Origin: Anaerolineaceae bacterium
GTDB lineage: Bacteria > Chloroflexota > Anaerolineae > Anaerolineales > Anaerolineaceae
Assembly (NCBI GenBank): GCA_017417055.1
Contig: JAFPZX010000086.1
Location: 44,801-108,800 of the forward strand
Direction: 5' to 3'
DNA length: 64,000 bases
Shown here: in pieces, positions 40,785 through 50,008 of the stretch
Layout: every line of letters starts with the position of its first letter
Position numbering within the stretch: the first letter of the stretch is position 1
Made by a program: the position numbers and the translations under genes
Notes under the pieces: model-generated
What the model was told of the DNA's origin: nothing
What the model saw: the letters and a program-made list of their open reading frames with translations, nothing else
Database searches by the model: none

Positions 40785-42152
40785 ATGAAACAACTGAGTG
40801 AAATGAAAATACACATTATCGGAATCGGCGGAACCGGAATGGCTCCGATTGCTGTTGTTCTCAAAGAGATGGGAGCATCAGTCAGCGGTTCCGATCGCTC
40901 CGCTTCTGTCTATACGCAATATCTGACGAAACGCGGGATCTCAGTGATGATTCCGCAATCCGCAGAGAACATAAAAGACCCGGACCTCGTGTTTTATTCT
41001 TCTGCGATCCATGACGGCAATCCGGAACTTACAGAAGCACGGAAACGCAATATTCCAACACTCAAACGAAGGGAATTCCTCAGCCATATGCTGGAAGGCA
41101 AACGGACAATTGCCATTGCCGGCTCTCACGGGAAAAGCACCACCACATCCATGGTGACGCTGGTGTTGACAGAACTCGGTCAGGAACCGGGATTTATCGT
41201 GGGATCCAGCCTGAAGGACCTGGGAAAAATTGCTTCAGCCGGGAAAAGCGACCGGTTTGTAATTGAAGCAGATGAATATGACAACATGTTTCTCGGACTT
41301 TCTCCGTATGCCGCCTGTCTGACGAAAGTGGAATATGACCATCCGGACTGTTTCCCGACAATGGATATTTATCTGGAGGCTTTTCAGAATTTTCTGAGCC
41401 GCACCACCTCTGATGGATTTATCCTTTTAAATGCAGATGACCCGAACCAGAAATTACTCCGACTGCCGGAAGGCCGGAAAGTTTTCCGTTATGGGATTGA
41501 TTCCGAATGTGATTTCACTGCCAAAAATCTGAGTATCCAATCTAACGGCTGCTATTCATTTACATTTTGCGGGGGAACAAATGAAGTATCCGTTTCGCTG
41601 AACATTCCCGGGAAACATAATGTGTCAAACGCACTGCTGGTGCTGAGCTTGTGCGCAGTCAACGGACTTGATTTGGAAGCTGCCGCAAAGGCACTCGGTA
41701 CATTTCACGGCATCAGCCGCCGATTTGAACAGGTGGATGAATGGAATGATATCAGGATCATTGACGACTACGCCCATCACCCGACAGAAATCCGCGCCAC
41801 ACTGAAAGCTGCCCGGGAATATTTTCCGAACCGCACCATTCGCGCCATCTGGCAGCCGCATACTTACAGCCGCACAAAATCTCTGTTGGATGAGTTCGCT
41901 GCATCCTTTTCCGACGCGGACGATTTGATCATCACAGATATTTACGCGGCACGGGAAAGCTTTAGCGATTTCGGTATTGAAGATGTCATGCGAGCCGTTC
42001 AACACCCTTCCGTACATCATTTGTCCGGGAATGAAGATGTGGCCGATTATCTGGTGGAACATTTGAAAAAAGGTGATGTAGTGGTAACGCTATCTGCAGG
42101 AGACGCCAACAAAGCCGCACCAATGGCACTGGAGAGACTGAAACATGCGTAA
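40785..42152 (+). CDS. murC: UDP-N-acetylmuramate:L-alanine ligase
   Basis: Adds L-alanine to UDP-MurNAc. It has the N-terminal IIGIGGTGMAPIA, the ATP-binding AGSHGKSTTTSMV, EADEYDNMFL, NADDPN and the DYAHHPTEIRATL motif, followed by WQPHTYSRTKSL. Length 455 aa. The ATG at 40785 is preferred over an in-frame TTG at 40773, with GGGG 6 nt upstream. Its end overlaps murB by 8 nt. Confidence 0.95.
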   Translation: MKQLSEMKIHIIGIGGTGMAPIAVVLKEMGASVSGSDRSASVYTQYLTKRGISVMIPQSAENIKDPDLVFYSSAIHDGNPELTEARKRNIPTLKRREFLSHMLEGKRTIAIAGSHGKSTTTSMVTLVLTELGQEPGFIVGSSLKDLGKIASAGKSDRFVIEADEYDNMFLGLSPYAACLTKVEYDHPDCFPTMDIYLEAFQNFLSRTTSDGFILLNADDPNQKLLRLPEGRKVFRYGIDSECDFTAKNLSIQSNGCYSFTFCGGTNEVSVSLNIPGKHNVSNALLVLSLCAVNGLDLEAAAKALGTFHGISRRFEQVDEWNDIRIIDDYAHHPTEIRATLKAAREYFPNRTIRAIWQPHTYSRTKSLLDEFAASFSDADDLIITDIYAARESFSDFGIEDVMRAVQHPSVHHLSGNEDVADYLVEHLKKGDVVVTLSAGDANKAAPMALERLKHA

Positions 42153-43071
42153 TTTGAAACCGTCTCTGTTTTCACCATATGAAAATGCATTCTCTCCCGC
42201 GGAACCGCTCAGTGGGTACGCTTTTTCACTTTGCGGTGGACCCTGTGCAGGACTGTTCCGCATTGAAGATGGTGAAATGCTGAAAAACCTGGTGCAATGC
42301 TGCATACGGGAGTCTGTTCCTTATAAAGTACTGGGAGGGATGACGAACATCCTCATCAGTGATGAGGGTTTTGACAGTATTGTTTTCCTGAACAGAAAAG
42401 GATCTATATCGCATACCATACAAAACGATGGCAGCATTCTTTTGGAAGCAGACTCAGGAGCATCCATGGCCGGAGCAGTGAGATACTGCATTGAAAATGG
42501 AATCAGCGGTCTGGAATGGGCAGCTGGGCTTCCCGGAACCATCGGCGGAGCTGTCTGTGGTAACGCCGGGGCTTTTGGCGCGGAAATCTCGCAAATATTT
42601 TCATCCGGAACGGTGATCGATGAAAATGGGTCGGTCAGAACCATTGACAATGCTGATATGAATTTTGCTTACCGTTCCAGCGCCATGAAGCATCAGTCCA
42701 ATAAAAATATTTTGCTGAAAGCTGTTTTTCACCTTGAAAAAGGACTGAAAGAACAGATTTCAGCCAAAGGAGAAACATACAAAGAAACGCGGCGGAACAC
42801 GCAGCCCATTGATCAGCACAGTCTGGGGTCTGTATTTAAAAATCCGGAAGGTGAATCTGCCGGGAAACTGATCCAGGCAGCCGGACTGAAAGGATTCACA
42901 ATCGGCAAGGCACAGGTCAGCATGAAACACGCCAATTTTATCACCACTGAGAAAGGGGTGACAAGTACGGACTATCATCGTCTGGTGGTTCATGTGCAGA
43001 AAACCGTTTTTGAACAGTTTCGGGTTCTGCTGGAACCTGAAATTGAGATGCTGGGATTTGAATTGAAATGA
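42145..43071 (+). CDS. murB: UDP-N-acetylenolpyruvoylglucosamine reductase
   Basis: An FAD enzyme that reduces UDP-GlcNAc-enolpyruvate to UDP-MurNAc. It has the FAD-binding stretch KVLGGMTNILISDEGF, GLEWAAGLPGTIGGAVCGNAGAFG, FAYRSSAMKH with the catalytic Arg region, and SLGSVFKNPEG with the catalytic Ser. Length 308 aa, type II-like. It overlaps murC upstream by 8 nt and ftsQ downstream by 4 nt. Position between murC and ftsQ is standard. Confidence 0.94.
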   Translation: MRNLKPSLFSPYENAFSPAEPLSGYAFSLCGGPCAGLFRIEDGEMLKNLVQCCIRESVPYKVLGGMTNILISDEGFDSIVFLNRKGSISHTIQNDGSILLEADSGASMAGAVRYCIENGISGLEWAAGLPGTIGGAVCGNAGAFGAEISQIFSSGTVIDENGSVRTIDNADMNFAYRSSAMKHQSNKNILLKAVFHLEKGLKEQISAKGETYKETRRNTQPIDQHSLGSVFKNPEGESAGKLIQAAGLKGFTIGKAQVSMKHANFITTEKGVTSTDYHRLVVHVQKTVFEQFRVLLEPEIEMLGFELK

Positions 43072-43952
43072 GCGAAAAAAAAGACAGCAAGGTAAATGAG
43101 AAACTCGTACAGCGAATGCGTGCCCGAAGAGAGGAACAGGAAGCCTCTAAAAATCCAATACCGGTTACGCTGCAGTCTATCAATACCTACAACCGCAAAA
43201 CGGAAGCTTATCTTGAAGAAAGTCAAAAAGCCAGAAAAGAAAGCAATGGCCGCTGGTTTTCTGGTATTTTCAGTCTGATTTTTGGCTTAATGGCAGCGGG
43301 ATACGCCTTTTTGCCTCAATTTCGGTTTTCCGACATCCACATCACCGGCATGAACAATGTCAACAAAGATGAAATCATTTATTTCACCGGGGCAAAAGGG
43401 AAACCGGTGTTCGCCGTAAACCCGAATAATGTCCGGAACACCCTTTTGCGGCACTACCAGGAAATCTATGACGCGGAAGTTACTATCGATTTTCCCGCTG
43501 AAATGACAATATCCCTTACCGAGCGTATTCCCATAGTTGAATGGGATTTCGGTGGAAGTAAATTCTGGATCGACAAAGACGGATTGGTTTTGACAGAAAG
43601 TATTTCCCGTGAAGAAACAATCCACGTATATGCGGATTCTTATCCAGGCGCACCCAGTCAGCAGGATCGGGACCTTCCGCTTTATTTCAGTCAGGATGTA
43701 TTGAAAACAATCATGACGATGGGGAAATACGTACCGGAAGGGAAACCGTTGATTTACACATTCAAAAATGGTTTTGGCTGGGATACAGATGAAGAATGGC
43801 GGGTATTCTTTGGAAAAAATGACAACGATATGGAGGAAAAACTGAGAATGCAGGAAAGTTTAACCGAATATTTTCATAAAAATGAGATCCAGCCGGTTAT
43901 GGTGAGCCTGGAATTCAAGGACGCTCCTTATTACCGTTTTTTGGAGAATTAA
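43068..43952 (+). CDS. ftsQ: Cell division protein FtsQ/DivIB
   Basis: A bitopic divisome protein of 294 aa. The charged cytoplasmic N-terminus is about 60 residues, followed by one membrane segment (about residues 63-84). The POTRA domain begins at FRFSDIHITGMNNVNKDEII, followed by ISLTERIPIVEW, typical of FtsQ. It starts at the murB stop (ATGA) and ends 2 nt before ftsA. The call rests on the POTRA domain and position. Confidence 0.9.
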   Translation: MSEKKDSKVNEKLVQRMRARREEQEASKNPIPVTLQSINTYNRKTEAYLEESQKARKESNGRWFSGIFSLIFGLMAAGYAFLPQFRFSDIHITGMNNVNKDEIIYFTGAKGKPVFAVNPNNVRNTLLRHYQEIYDAEVTIDFPAEMTISLTERIPIVEWDFGGSKFWIDKDGLVLTESISREETIHVYADSYPGAPSQQDRDLPLYFSQDVLKTIMTMGKYVPEGKPLIYTFKNGFGWDTDEEWRVFFGKNDNDMEEKLRMQESLTEYFHKNEIQPVMVSLEFKDAPYYRFLEN

Positions 43953-43954
43953 GT

Positions 43955-45184
43955 ATGGAAAAAGATGCGATTATTACTGCTATTGACGTTGGCACAACAA
44001 AAATTTGTACTTTGACAGCACAAGTCGAGGATGAAAATAACGTACGGATTTTAGGTGTAGGGATCGAACCGACACAGGGAATCAGGAAAGGAATGGTGAT
44101 CGATATTCCTCTGGCAGCCAATTCTATCGCACTGTCCATAAAAAAGGCTGAACGGGCATCAGGAATGCAAATCGATAATGCTATCGTCAGCATTGCCGGT
44201 TCACATATTTCTTCCATCAATAACAAAGCGACGGTCGGTATTGTCGGTAAAGTGATCAGCAAAGAAGATGTCACTCGTGTTCTGGAATCAGTAAAAGCGA
44301 TTTCAATTCCAAATGACCGGATGATCCTCCATACCGTTCAGAGAACTTTCAGTGTGGATGGCATTGAAGGGATCCGTAACCCAAAAGGAATGTATGCCAA
44401 CCGGCTTGATGTTGAAGCTCATATTATTACAGGCGATGAACTGTCGATCGAAAACCTTAGACAGTGTATTATGACAGCGGAGGTTGATGTGAGCCAGTTT
44501 GTGCTCAATTCACTCGCTGATGCATCGGTATTATTAACAGATATTGAAAAACAAATGGGCGTTATTATTTGTGATATAGGAGGTGGAACAACAGATTTAG
44601 CACTGTTTATCAATAATGACATCTGGCATACCAATGTCATTGCCGTTGGAGGGAATCACATTACCACAGATATCGCGCAGGCTTTTCATCTTCCGTTTGC
44701 ACAGGCAGAAGAAGTGAAAAGGATGCATGGAAGCGCGCTGCCTCAATATGTGGATTCGGATGAGTATTTCTATTGCAGAACCTTTGGCAAAGATGAAGCA
44801 GCGAAATTCAGCCGAAAAGAGCTTGCCAACGTAATCAATATGCGGACGGAGGAACTGTTCCAGCTGATCATGCAGGAAATCAAACGCTCCGGGTATGATA
44901 ATCTGCTGCCGGCAGGGATGGTTCTGACAGGCGGAACCGCACTGCTCCCGGGTATTGATAAATTGGGATCGGATGTTCTCGGCATGCCTGTCAGAATCGC
45001 CAAACCGGAGAAAATGACCGGAATGATCGACCAGTTGAACAGCCCGGCTTATTCTACTGCTGTCGGTCTTTTGTATTGGAGCATGCTGGTACAGGAAAGC
45101 TCACCGGAAGAAACTGCAAAAGGCAAAACAATTGTGACAACAGGAGAAAAAATCAAGCGGTTTCTGCGTATGCTGCTGCCCTGA
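43955..45184 (+). CDS. ftsA: Cell division protein FtsA
   Basis: An actin-like protein of 409 aa that tethers FtsZ to the membrane. It has phosphate 1 ITAIDVGTTKICTL (residues 7-20), the FtsA-specific domain with GSHISSINNKA, phosphate 2 VIICDIGGGTTDLALF and the adenosine loop LTGGTALLPGI. The C-terminal EKIKRFLRMLLP is a good amphipathic membrane-targeting helix. The stop is followed by a family A repeat and by the ftsZ promoter, so FtsZ levels are partly uncoupled from the upstream operon. Confidence 0.96.
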   Translation: MEKDAIITAIDVGTTKICTLTAQVEDENNVRILGVGIEPTQGIRKGMVIDIPLAANSIALSIKKAERASGMQIDNAIVSIAGSHISSINNKATVGIVGKVISKEDVTRVLESVKAISIPNDRMILHTVQRTFSVDGIEGIRNPKGMYANRLDVEAHIITGDELSIENLRQCIMTAEVDVSQFVLNSLADASVLLTDIEKQMGVIICDIGGGTTDLALFINNDIWHTNVIAVGGNHITTDIAQAFHLPFAQAEEVKRMHGSALPQYVDSDEYFYCRTFGKDEAAKFSRKELANVINMRTEELFQLIMQEIKRSGYDNLLPAGMVLTGGTALLPGIDKLGSDVLGMPVRIAKPEKMTGMIDQLNSPAYSTAVGLLYWSMLVQESSPEETAKGKTIVTTGEKIKRFLRMLLP

Positions 45185-45192
45185 TGCTGCCG

Positions 45193-45260
45193 TGTATAGT
45201 ACAACGAGGTCTGCTCTGATGCTGCTGCTAAGCCGGCACATCAGGACTGCACGCCTCAAT
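45193..45260. repeat. Family A repeat, copy 5 (diverged)
   Basis: ACGAGGTCTGCTCTGATG with AGCCGGCACATCAGGACTGCACG forms the same hairpin with a changed stem. It lies between ftsA and the ftsZ promoter, 8 nt after the ftsA stop. Confidence 0.65.
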
Positions 45261-45313
45261 GGCTTAAATGAATTTTTAAGATACAATCAGAAGGTTTTAT
45301 GAGAAACATTATC

Positions 45314-45327
45314 CTTAAAAATTTAAG
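45314..45327. promoter_or_regulatory. Near-palindrome upstream of ftsZ promoter
   Basis: CTTAAAAATTTAAG has the same half-sites as the perfect palindrome at 45359-45372, with centres 45 bp apart. Confidence 0.4.
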
Positions 45328-45350
45328 CTATAACAAAAAGAGTAAAATAA

Positions 45351-45379
45351 TTGCGAAACTTAAATATTTAAGGTAAAAT
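45351..45379 (+). promoter_or_regulatory. ftsZ promoter with palindromic spacer
   Basis: TTGCGA (45351-45356), 17-nt spacer, TAAAAT (45374-45379). The spacer contains the perfect 14-bp palindrome CTTAAATATTTAAG (45359-45372). Confidence 0.6.
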
Positions 45380-45410
45380 AAGTCTATTGGTTAGAACTTA
45401 GGAGAGAGAT

Positions 45411-46586
45411 ATGGAAAACTTTGGAGAGAGTGGTGCCCGTATCAAAGTCATTGGAGTCGGCGGCGCCGGCTGCAATGCTGTCAATCGTATGATAGATGAA
45501 GGCATGCAAGGCCTTGAATTTATTGCTGTAAACACAGACTCCCAGGCTTTGATTGCCTCAAAAGCCGGTACACGCGTAAGGATCGGAGAGAAATCCACAC
45601 GCGGTCTTGGTGCCGGTGGGAATCCTGAAGTTGGCCGCACCGCGGCTGAAGAATCCCGTGATGAACTGCGCGAATCCCTGATGGGTGCGGATATGGTGTT
45701 CATCACTGCCGGTATGGGCGGCGGTACCGGGACCGGTGCTGCTCCGATCGTTGCGGAAATCTGCCGTGAAGTCGGCGCCCTCACCATCGGCGTTGTCACC
45801 AAGCCTTTCAGCTTTGAAGGTCCGAAACGCATGAAAGCGGCTCTTTCAGGTATCGACAATCTCAAGAAAAATGCCGATACACTGATTGTTATCCCGAATG
45901 ACCGTCTGTTGCAGATCGTGGACAAAAAAGTCACCATGAAATCTGCCTTCAGTCAGGCCGATGATGTCCTGCGTCAGGGTATTCAGGGTATTTCCGAATT
46001 GATCACCATCCCGGGTCTCATCAACCTGGACTTTGCGGATGTCCGTTCCATCATGTCTGAAGGCGGCGCTGCGCTTATGGCGATTGGTGTCGGTGAAGGT
46101 GATGACCGTGCCCGCAAGGCTGCTGAAAAGGCCATCAACAATGACCTGCTGGATGTTGCGATCACCGGTGCCCGCGGTATTCTGTTCAACGTCACCGGCG
46201 GTGAAGATATGACCCTGTATGAAGTCAATGAAGCCGCTGCCATCATCCGTGAATCTGCTGACAAAGACGTCAACCTCATCTTTGGTGCTGTCGTTGACCC
46301 GTCCCTGCAGGATCAAATCCGCATCACCGTGGTTGCCACAGGTTATCCGGATGCGGAAGATGTTATGCGGATCCCGCAGCAGGACAAAACCATGCCCCTA
46401 AACCGCCCGGTTGTCAATACCCAGCCGCGTCAGGTTTATCGTGATCCCGTTCCGGAACCGACCTATGCCAGTCCGATGAAGGAACCGGAAGAAAAAACAA
46501 ATACATCAACAAACCTCTTTGGCGGTCGCTCAAAGAAAGAAAAGCTGGATATTCCGCCGTTTCTGAAAATGAAGTCAAGAGACTGA
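45411..46586 (+). CDS. ftsZ: Cell division protein FtsZ
   Basis: The tubulin-like GTPase of the division ring, 391 aa. It has [17 protein letters not shown], the signature GGGTGTG (103-109), [14 protein letters not shown] and the T7 loop [11 protein letters not shown] with its catalytic Asp. A Pro-rich linker of about 50 residues follows, then the C-terminal peptide DIPPFLK that binds FtsA. TTAGGAG lies 9 nt before the ATG. Last gene of the dcw cluster, closed by a strong terminator. Confidence 0.98.
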   Translation: MENFGESGARIKVIGVGGAGCNAVNRMIDEGMQGLEFIAVNTDSQALIASKAGTRVRIGEKSTRGLGAGGNPEVGRTAAEESRDELRESLMGADMVFITAGMGGGTGTGAAPIVAEICREVGALTIGVVTKPFSFEGPKRMKAALSGIDNLKKNADTLIVIPNDRLLQIVDKKVTMKSAFSQADDVLRQGIQGISELITIPGLINLDFADVRSIMSEGGAALMAIGVGEGDDRARKAAEKAINNDLLDVAITGARGILFNVTGGEDMTLYEVNEAAAIIRESADKDVNLIFGAVVDPSLQDQIRITVVATGYPDAEDVMRIPQQDKTMPLNRPVVNTQPRQVYRDPVPEPTYASPMKEPEEKTNTSTNLFGGRSKKEKLDIPPFLKMKSRD

Positions 46587-46626
46587 TTTTTCCAGGCGAA
46601 AATTCCAAAAACTCTCTATAATACAT

Positions 46627-46661
46627 CTGCCGTGGACATCAAAATCCACGGCAGTTTATTA
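46627..46661 (+). terminator. Rho-independent terminator after ftsZ
   Basis: CTGCCGTGGA and TCCACGGCAG form a perfect 10-bp stem with an 8-nt loop, followed by TTTATTATTT. Confidence 0.85.
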
Positions 46662-46664
46662 TTT

Positions 46665-46794
46665 AAAGCACACCAAGGTCTGCCTTTTTGTTGCCGCGCA
46701 GCCGACACAAAAAGACTGCACTATGTGTGCAAGTTTCTAAATCCATTTATCACGATGTATTGGAGGCATGCTGGATTATTCAGTGTTTCTAAAG
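46665..46794. repeat. Family A repeat, copy 6 (long form)
   Basis: GGTCTGCCTTTTTG hairpin, ACTATGTGTGCAAG, then CATTTATCACG and the end GGATTATTCAGTG. The right end reaches the stop codon of the minus-strand ATPase gene. Confidence 0.8.
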
Positions 46795-48021
46795 GTTACA
46801 ATCCCCAAGAAGCCAGTCAACAGCATTTTCAACAACAATGCCATCATAATTTCCGGACGTTAACCGGTCCAACGTCAGAATCGTTTTAGGATAATTATCC
46901 CTGACGGCCAATAAGGAAGCCATTTCCCGGTCGAATGTGCTTTTTTCGGTCATAGAAGCAGTAACCTGAAAATAATTCAAAACAGATTTCTTCTGAGCAA
47001 TAAAATCTATTTCCAGTTCCCCGATTTTTCCGATATTTACCTGATACCCGCGTCGTCTTAGCTCAAGAAAAACAATATTTTCCAAAACAAAACCCAGATC
47101 ATAACCGGATCGAGGTACAATGTGATTGCGCAGGCCGGGATCAGCGATATATAGTTTTCGGTTGCTCTTTAGCAGCTGTTTTCCAATCACATCAAACCGG
47201 TCCGCCGGATAAAAAACATAAGGCTCAATTAATGCGTCAATATAATCACTTACTGTATTTTGAGAGATTTTTCTGCCTGTTGAAATAATAAAATCAGAAG
47301 CTTTCTTGTCTGATATTGGATTTCCTATTGAATTGGCAAGGAATTTCGCTATGTTTTTTAACAATGGAATGTCATTGATTTTCCGCTTATTCGGATCTGT
47401 TTCACGCTTTTTTTGACGAAGCTCAATATCTTTTACAAGGATCGTATTATAAATACCTTCAAGATAATCCTCTGCTAATTTTTCCGGCTGTTCGGATAAG
47501 ACAAGAAAAGGGAATCCACCCCAACGCATATATTCAGTAAAAGCTTCGTCTTTCGCCTGATTTGAATACCTATGATAATAGTCAGCAAAAGACAATGGAA
47601 GCATATTGATTTCAATATAGCGTCCGGATAATAATGTCGCAAGCTCACCCGAAAGAAGCCATGCATTTGAACCTGTAATATAAAGATCTACATTATTTTG
47701 GATATAGAGGCTGTCTACAGCTTTTTGAAAATCAGGTACAAGTTGTATTTCATCAAGGAATATATAGGTCATTTGATTTTGATCAAGACCGGAATAGAGA
47801 TATCGATACAGTTTCCGATAATCTAACAAATCCTCATTTTTCAGATCTTCAAAATTCAAAGAAATAATTCGTTTTTTTTCAACTCCCTCCTGAATTAACT
47901 GCTGTTGAAACAATTCCAACAGGGTTGATTTTCCGCAGCGTCGAATTCCGGTAATGACTTTGATCACATGCTGATCCTGCCATGTTTTTAATTTTTCCAG
48001 GTAATTTGTTTGTGGGAACAT
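46789..48021 (-). CDS. AAA-type ATPase with C-terminal DUF4143 domain
   Basis: A protein of 410 aa. It has Walker A TGIRRCGKSTLL (about residues 24-35), Walker B YIFLDEIQLVPDF and sensor-like YITGSNAWLLSGEL, then a DUF4143 nuclease-like domain (IGELEIDFIAQKKSVLNYFQV). Such single-gene ATPases are common in bacteria and archaea and often move between genomes; no function is established. A -10-like TATAAT on the minus strand and a 19-bp inverted repeat lie upstream. It differs in operon context from the translation genes before it and is probably separately transcribed. Its last codons touch a family A repeat. Confidence 0.88.
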   Translation of the reverse strand: MFPQTNYLEKLKTWQDQHVIKVITGIRRCGKSTLLELFQQQLIQEGVEKKRIISLNFEDLKNEDLLDYRKLYRYLYSGLDQNQMTYIFLDEIQLVPDFQKAVDSLYIQNNVDLYITGSNAWLLSGELATLLSGRYIEINMLPLSFADYYHRYSNQAKDEAFTEYMRWGGFPFLVLSEQPEKLAEDYLEGIYNTILVKDIELRQKKRETDPNKRKINDIPLLKNIAKFLANSIGNPISDKKASDFIISTGRKISQNTVSDYIDALIEPYVFYPADRFDVIGKQLLKSNRKLYIADPGLRNHIVPRSGYDLGFVLENIVFLELRRRGYQVNIGKIGELEIDFIAQKKSVLNYFQVTASMTEKSTFDREMASLLAVRDNYPKTILTLDRLTSGNYDGIVVENAVDWLLGDCNL

Positions 48022-48081
48022 ATAACTCCAATAAAAAAAGTATCGATTTACTCTGTTGTTTTCATTTGAGAATTATAAAAT

Positions 48082-48142
48082 AATATTCCGATTTCGGCAA
48101 GTATTTTTTTATACAGGGTTTTTTTGCCGAAATCGGAATATT
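48082..48142 (-). terminator. 19-bp perfect inverted repeat between ribF and the ATPase gene
   Basis: AATATTCCGATTTCGGCAA (48082-48100) and its complement (48124-48142) enclose a 23-nt AT-rich loop. On the minus strand it is followed by TATTATTTTATAATT, so it can end the ribF operon. It may equally act as an operator of the ATPase gene. Confidence 0.6.
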
Positions 48143-48167
48143 TAATTAGATTAATTTAAACGAACTA

Positions 48168-49094
48168 TCAAGACAGGATTTGCTCAGCTCGCTGGATATC
48201 TTTCCTGATTTGAGCGCCTAATGCTTCCGCTGACTCAAAACGAATTTCGGGGCGCAGCAATTCAATAAACTCCAGACGGGCTGTATCCCCATAAAAATTA
48301 CCGGACATGTTCAGCAGATAGGACTCAACGAACACTCCCTTGTCATCCAGTCCGAAAGTCGGACGGACACCGATGTTCGTCACGGAAGCATACTTCATAC
48401 CGTTGATATAATTATAAACTGCATAAACGCCGTTCGGTAATGTCAGTTTTCCTTCCGGAATCTTCACATTCAGCGTGGGGAATCCCAGTTTTCTCCCCCT
48501 TGCGTCGCCATGAATAACCTCCCCGGAAAAAAAGAAGGGATACCCGAGGAGTCTGTCTGCCTCCCGGAGCTTTCCCTCACGAAGCAGTCCGCGGATACGG
48601 GTGGAAGAGATCACATCTCCATCCAGGATATCTTTATCAATGATCTCTGTCGTAAACCCTCTCTCTTTTCCCATCTTGGATAACACAGCAGCGTTCCCGG
48701 CCCGGTTTTTCCCGAGGGAAAAATCAGCACCCATAAACAAACGCCTGCAATGCAAGAGCTGCTGCATGGAATCAAGAAACGCTTCGGGAGAAAGGTCCGC
48801 AAGAAGGCGCGAAAACGGAAGGATAATCACGCGTTCAATACCCAAATCATGCAGGCGCTGTTCCTGTTCATCCCGCAGAAGGATCCGGTCATTTGGACCT
48901 AATCTTCCGAAAAACTGGGAAGGCAGCGGATCAAACAGGATGGCTGCGGCAGTCAATCCATGGTTCCGGGCATAATCCACGGTATTTTTCAAAATATGAC
49001 AATGTCCCAAATGCAAGCCGTCAAAGGCGCCGATAGAAACAGCAGAACCGGTCAATATTTCCGGTCCCAACAGATTTATGAGCATATTGTTCAT
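48168..49094 (-). CDS. ribF: Bifunctional riboflavin kinase / FMN adenylyltransferase
   Basis: Makes FMN and FAD from riboflavin. The N-terminal FAD synthetase part has SIGAFDGLHLGHCHIL and SSTRIRGLLREGKL; the riboflavin kinase part has GRKLGFPTLNV, NGVYAVYN and VTNIGVRPTFG followed by VESYLLN. 308 aa from the ATG at 49094, which overlaps the truB stop (ATGA); an ATG at 49121 would add 9 residues. Last gene of the nusA operon, followed by a large inverted repeat. Confidence 0.94.
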   Translation of the reverse strand: MNNMLINLLGPEILTGSAVSIGAFDGLHLGHCHILKNTVDYARNHGLTAAAILFDPLPSQFFGRLGPNDRILLRDEQEQRLHDLGIERVIILPFSRLLADLSPEAFLDSMQQLLHCRRLFMGADFSLGKNRAGNAAVLSKMGKERGFTTEIIDKDILDGDVISSTRIRGLLREGKLREADRLLGYPFFFSGEVIHGDARGRKLGFPTLNVKIPEGKLTLPNGVYAVYNYINGMKYASVTNIGVRPTFGLDDKGVFVESYLLNMSGNFYGDTARLEFIELLRPEIRFESAEALGAQIRKDIQRAEQILS

Positions 49095-50008
49095 TGATAA
49101 AATACTTTTTTCGGTTTCCATTCAAAAGTTTCCGGAACAAATTCGAGCAAAGCGATCAATTCACCCTGTTCTGAAACAGCCTTTCCAAGCGGCAGATGTT
49201 CGCCCGGGTCCGCGGTGATTCTGCGTCCATGAAGGATATCTGCCTCAGTTTCCCTGCTCAGCATGATCTCCTCGCAGTCACCCAGCGCATCCGCTGCCGG
49301 GATCAGGTATTGGTACCAGGTTCCTTCCTCAAAAGCCTTCTGCAAGTCTGAAAGCGGGACAGCATCACGCAGGGAAAATCTGCCGCTCATAGTCCGCTTC
49401 AACCCGGAAAGGTAAGCACCGCAGCCTAATTTCTGACCCAAATCATGCGCGATGGAACGAACATAGGTACCGGATGAACAAATAATATCAGCAGTCAATT
49501 CGGGCGGATTGTATTCGATAAAATCAAACGAATATATATGAATATGACGCTCCGGAAGCTTGACATCTTTCCCTTTACGTGCCAGATCATAAGCCTTTTG
49601 ACCGTTGATTTTAATGGCGCTGTAAGCAGGGGGAACCTGAACGATATCTCCGGTAAATGTCTCCATCGCTTCCATAATCACTTCTTCATCGGACGGTATC
49701 TCACAGCCTGTCTGGGTAACGCTGCCATCCCCGTCATAAGTATCGGAAACGGACCCAAAACGTATCGTGGCCTCATAACCTTTTTTATCACAGACCAGAT
49801 ATTCGCTCAGACGCACAGCCGGGCCGATCAGGACCACAAGAACACCGGAAGCACGGGGGTCAAGCGTCCCCGTATGCCCGATCCGACGGAACCCGGTGCC
49901 CTTCCTGATGACCGCTACAACATCATGTGACGTCATCCCTGTCGGCTTATCCACCACAAGGATGCCGGAAATAGCGCTTTTCAATTTTCGGCTGTCTTCA
50001 TCTCTCAT
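49091..50008 (-). CDS. truB: tRNA pseudouridine(55) synthase
   Basis: Makes pseudouridine-55 in the T-loop of tRNAs. It has ILVVDKPTGMTSHDVV, the catalytic D50 in GHTGTLDPRASGVL, YEATIRFGSVSDTYDGDG, VPPAYSAIKINGQKAYDLAR and CSSGTYVRSIAHDLG. 305 aa. Overlaps by 4 nt with nrnA upstream and ribF downstream (ATGA both times), so translation is coupled. Complete. Confidence 0.96.
   Translation of the reverse strand: MRDEDSRKLKSAISGILVVDKPTGMTSHDVVAVIRKGTGFRRIGHTGTLDPRASGVLVVLIGPAVRLSEYLVCDKKGYEATIRFGSVSDTYDGDGSVTQTGCEIPSDEEVIMEAMETFTGDIVQVPPAYSAIKINGQKAYDLARKGKDVKLPERHIHIYSFDFIEYNPPELTADIICSSGTYVRSIAHDLGQKLGCGAYLSGLKRTMSGRFSLRDAVPLSDLQKAFEEGTWYQYLIPAADALGDCEEIMLSRETEADILHGRRITADPGEHLPLGKAVSEQGELIALLEFVPETFEWKPKKVFYQ

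Noticed and set aside
46789-48021. DUF4143 ATPase as part of a defence island
   Set aside because: No restriction, toxin or other defence gene lies beside it; its neighbours are ftsZ and ribF.
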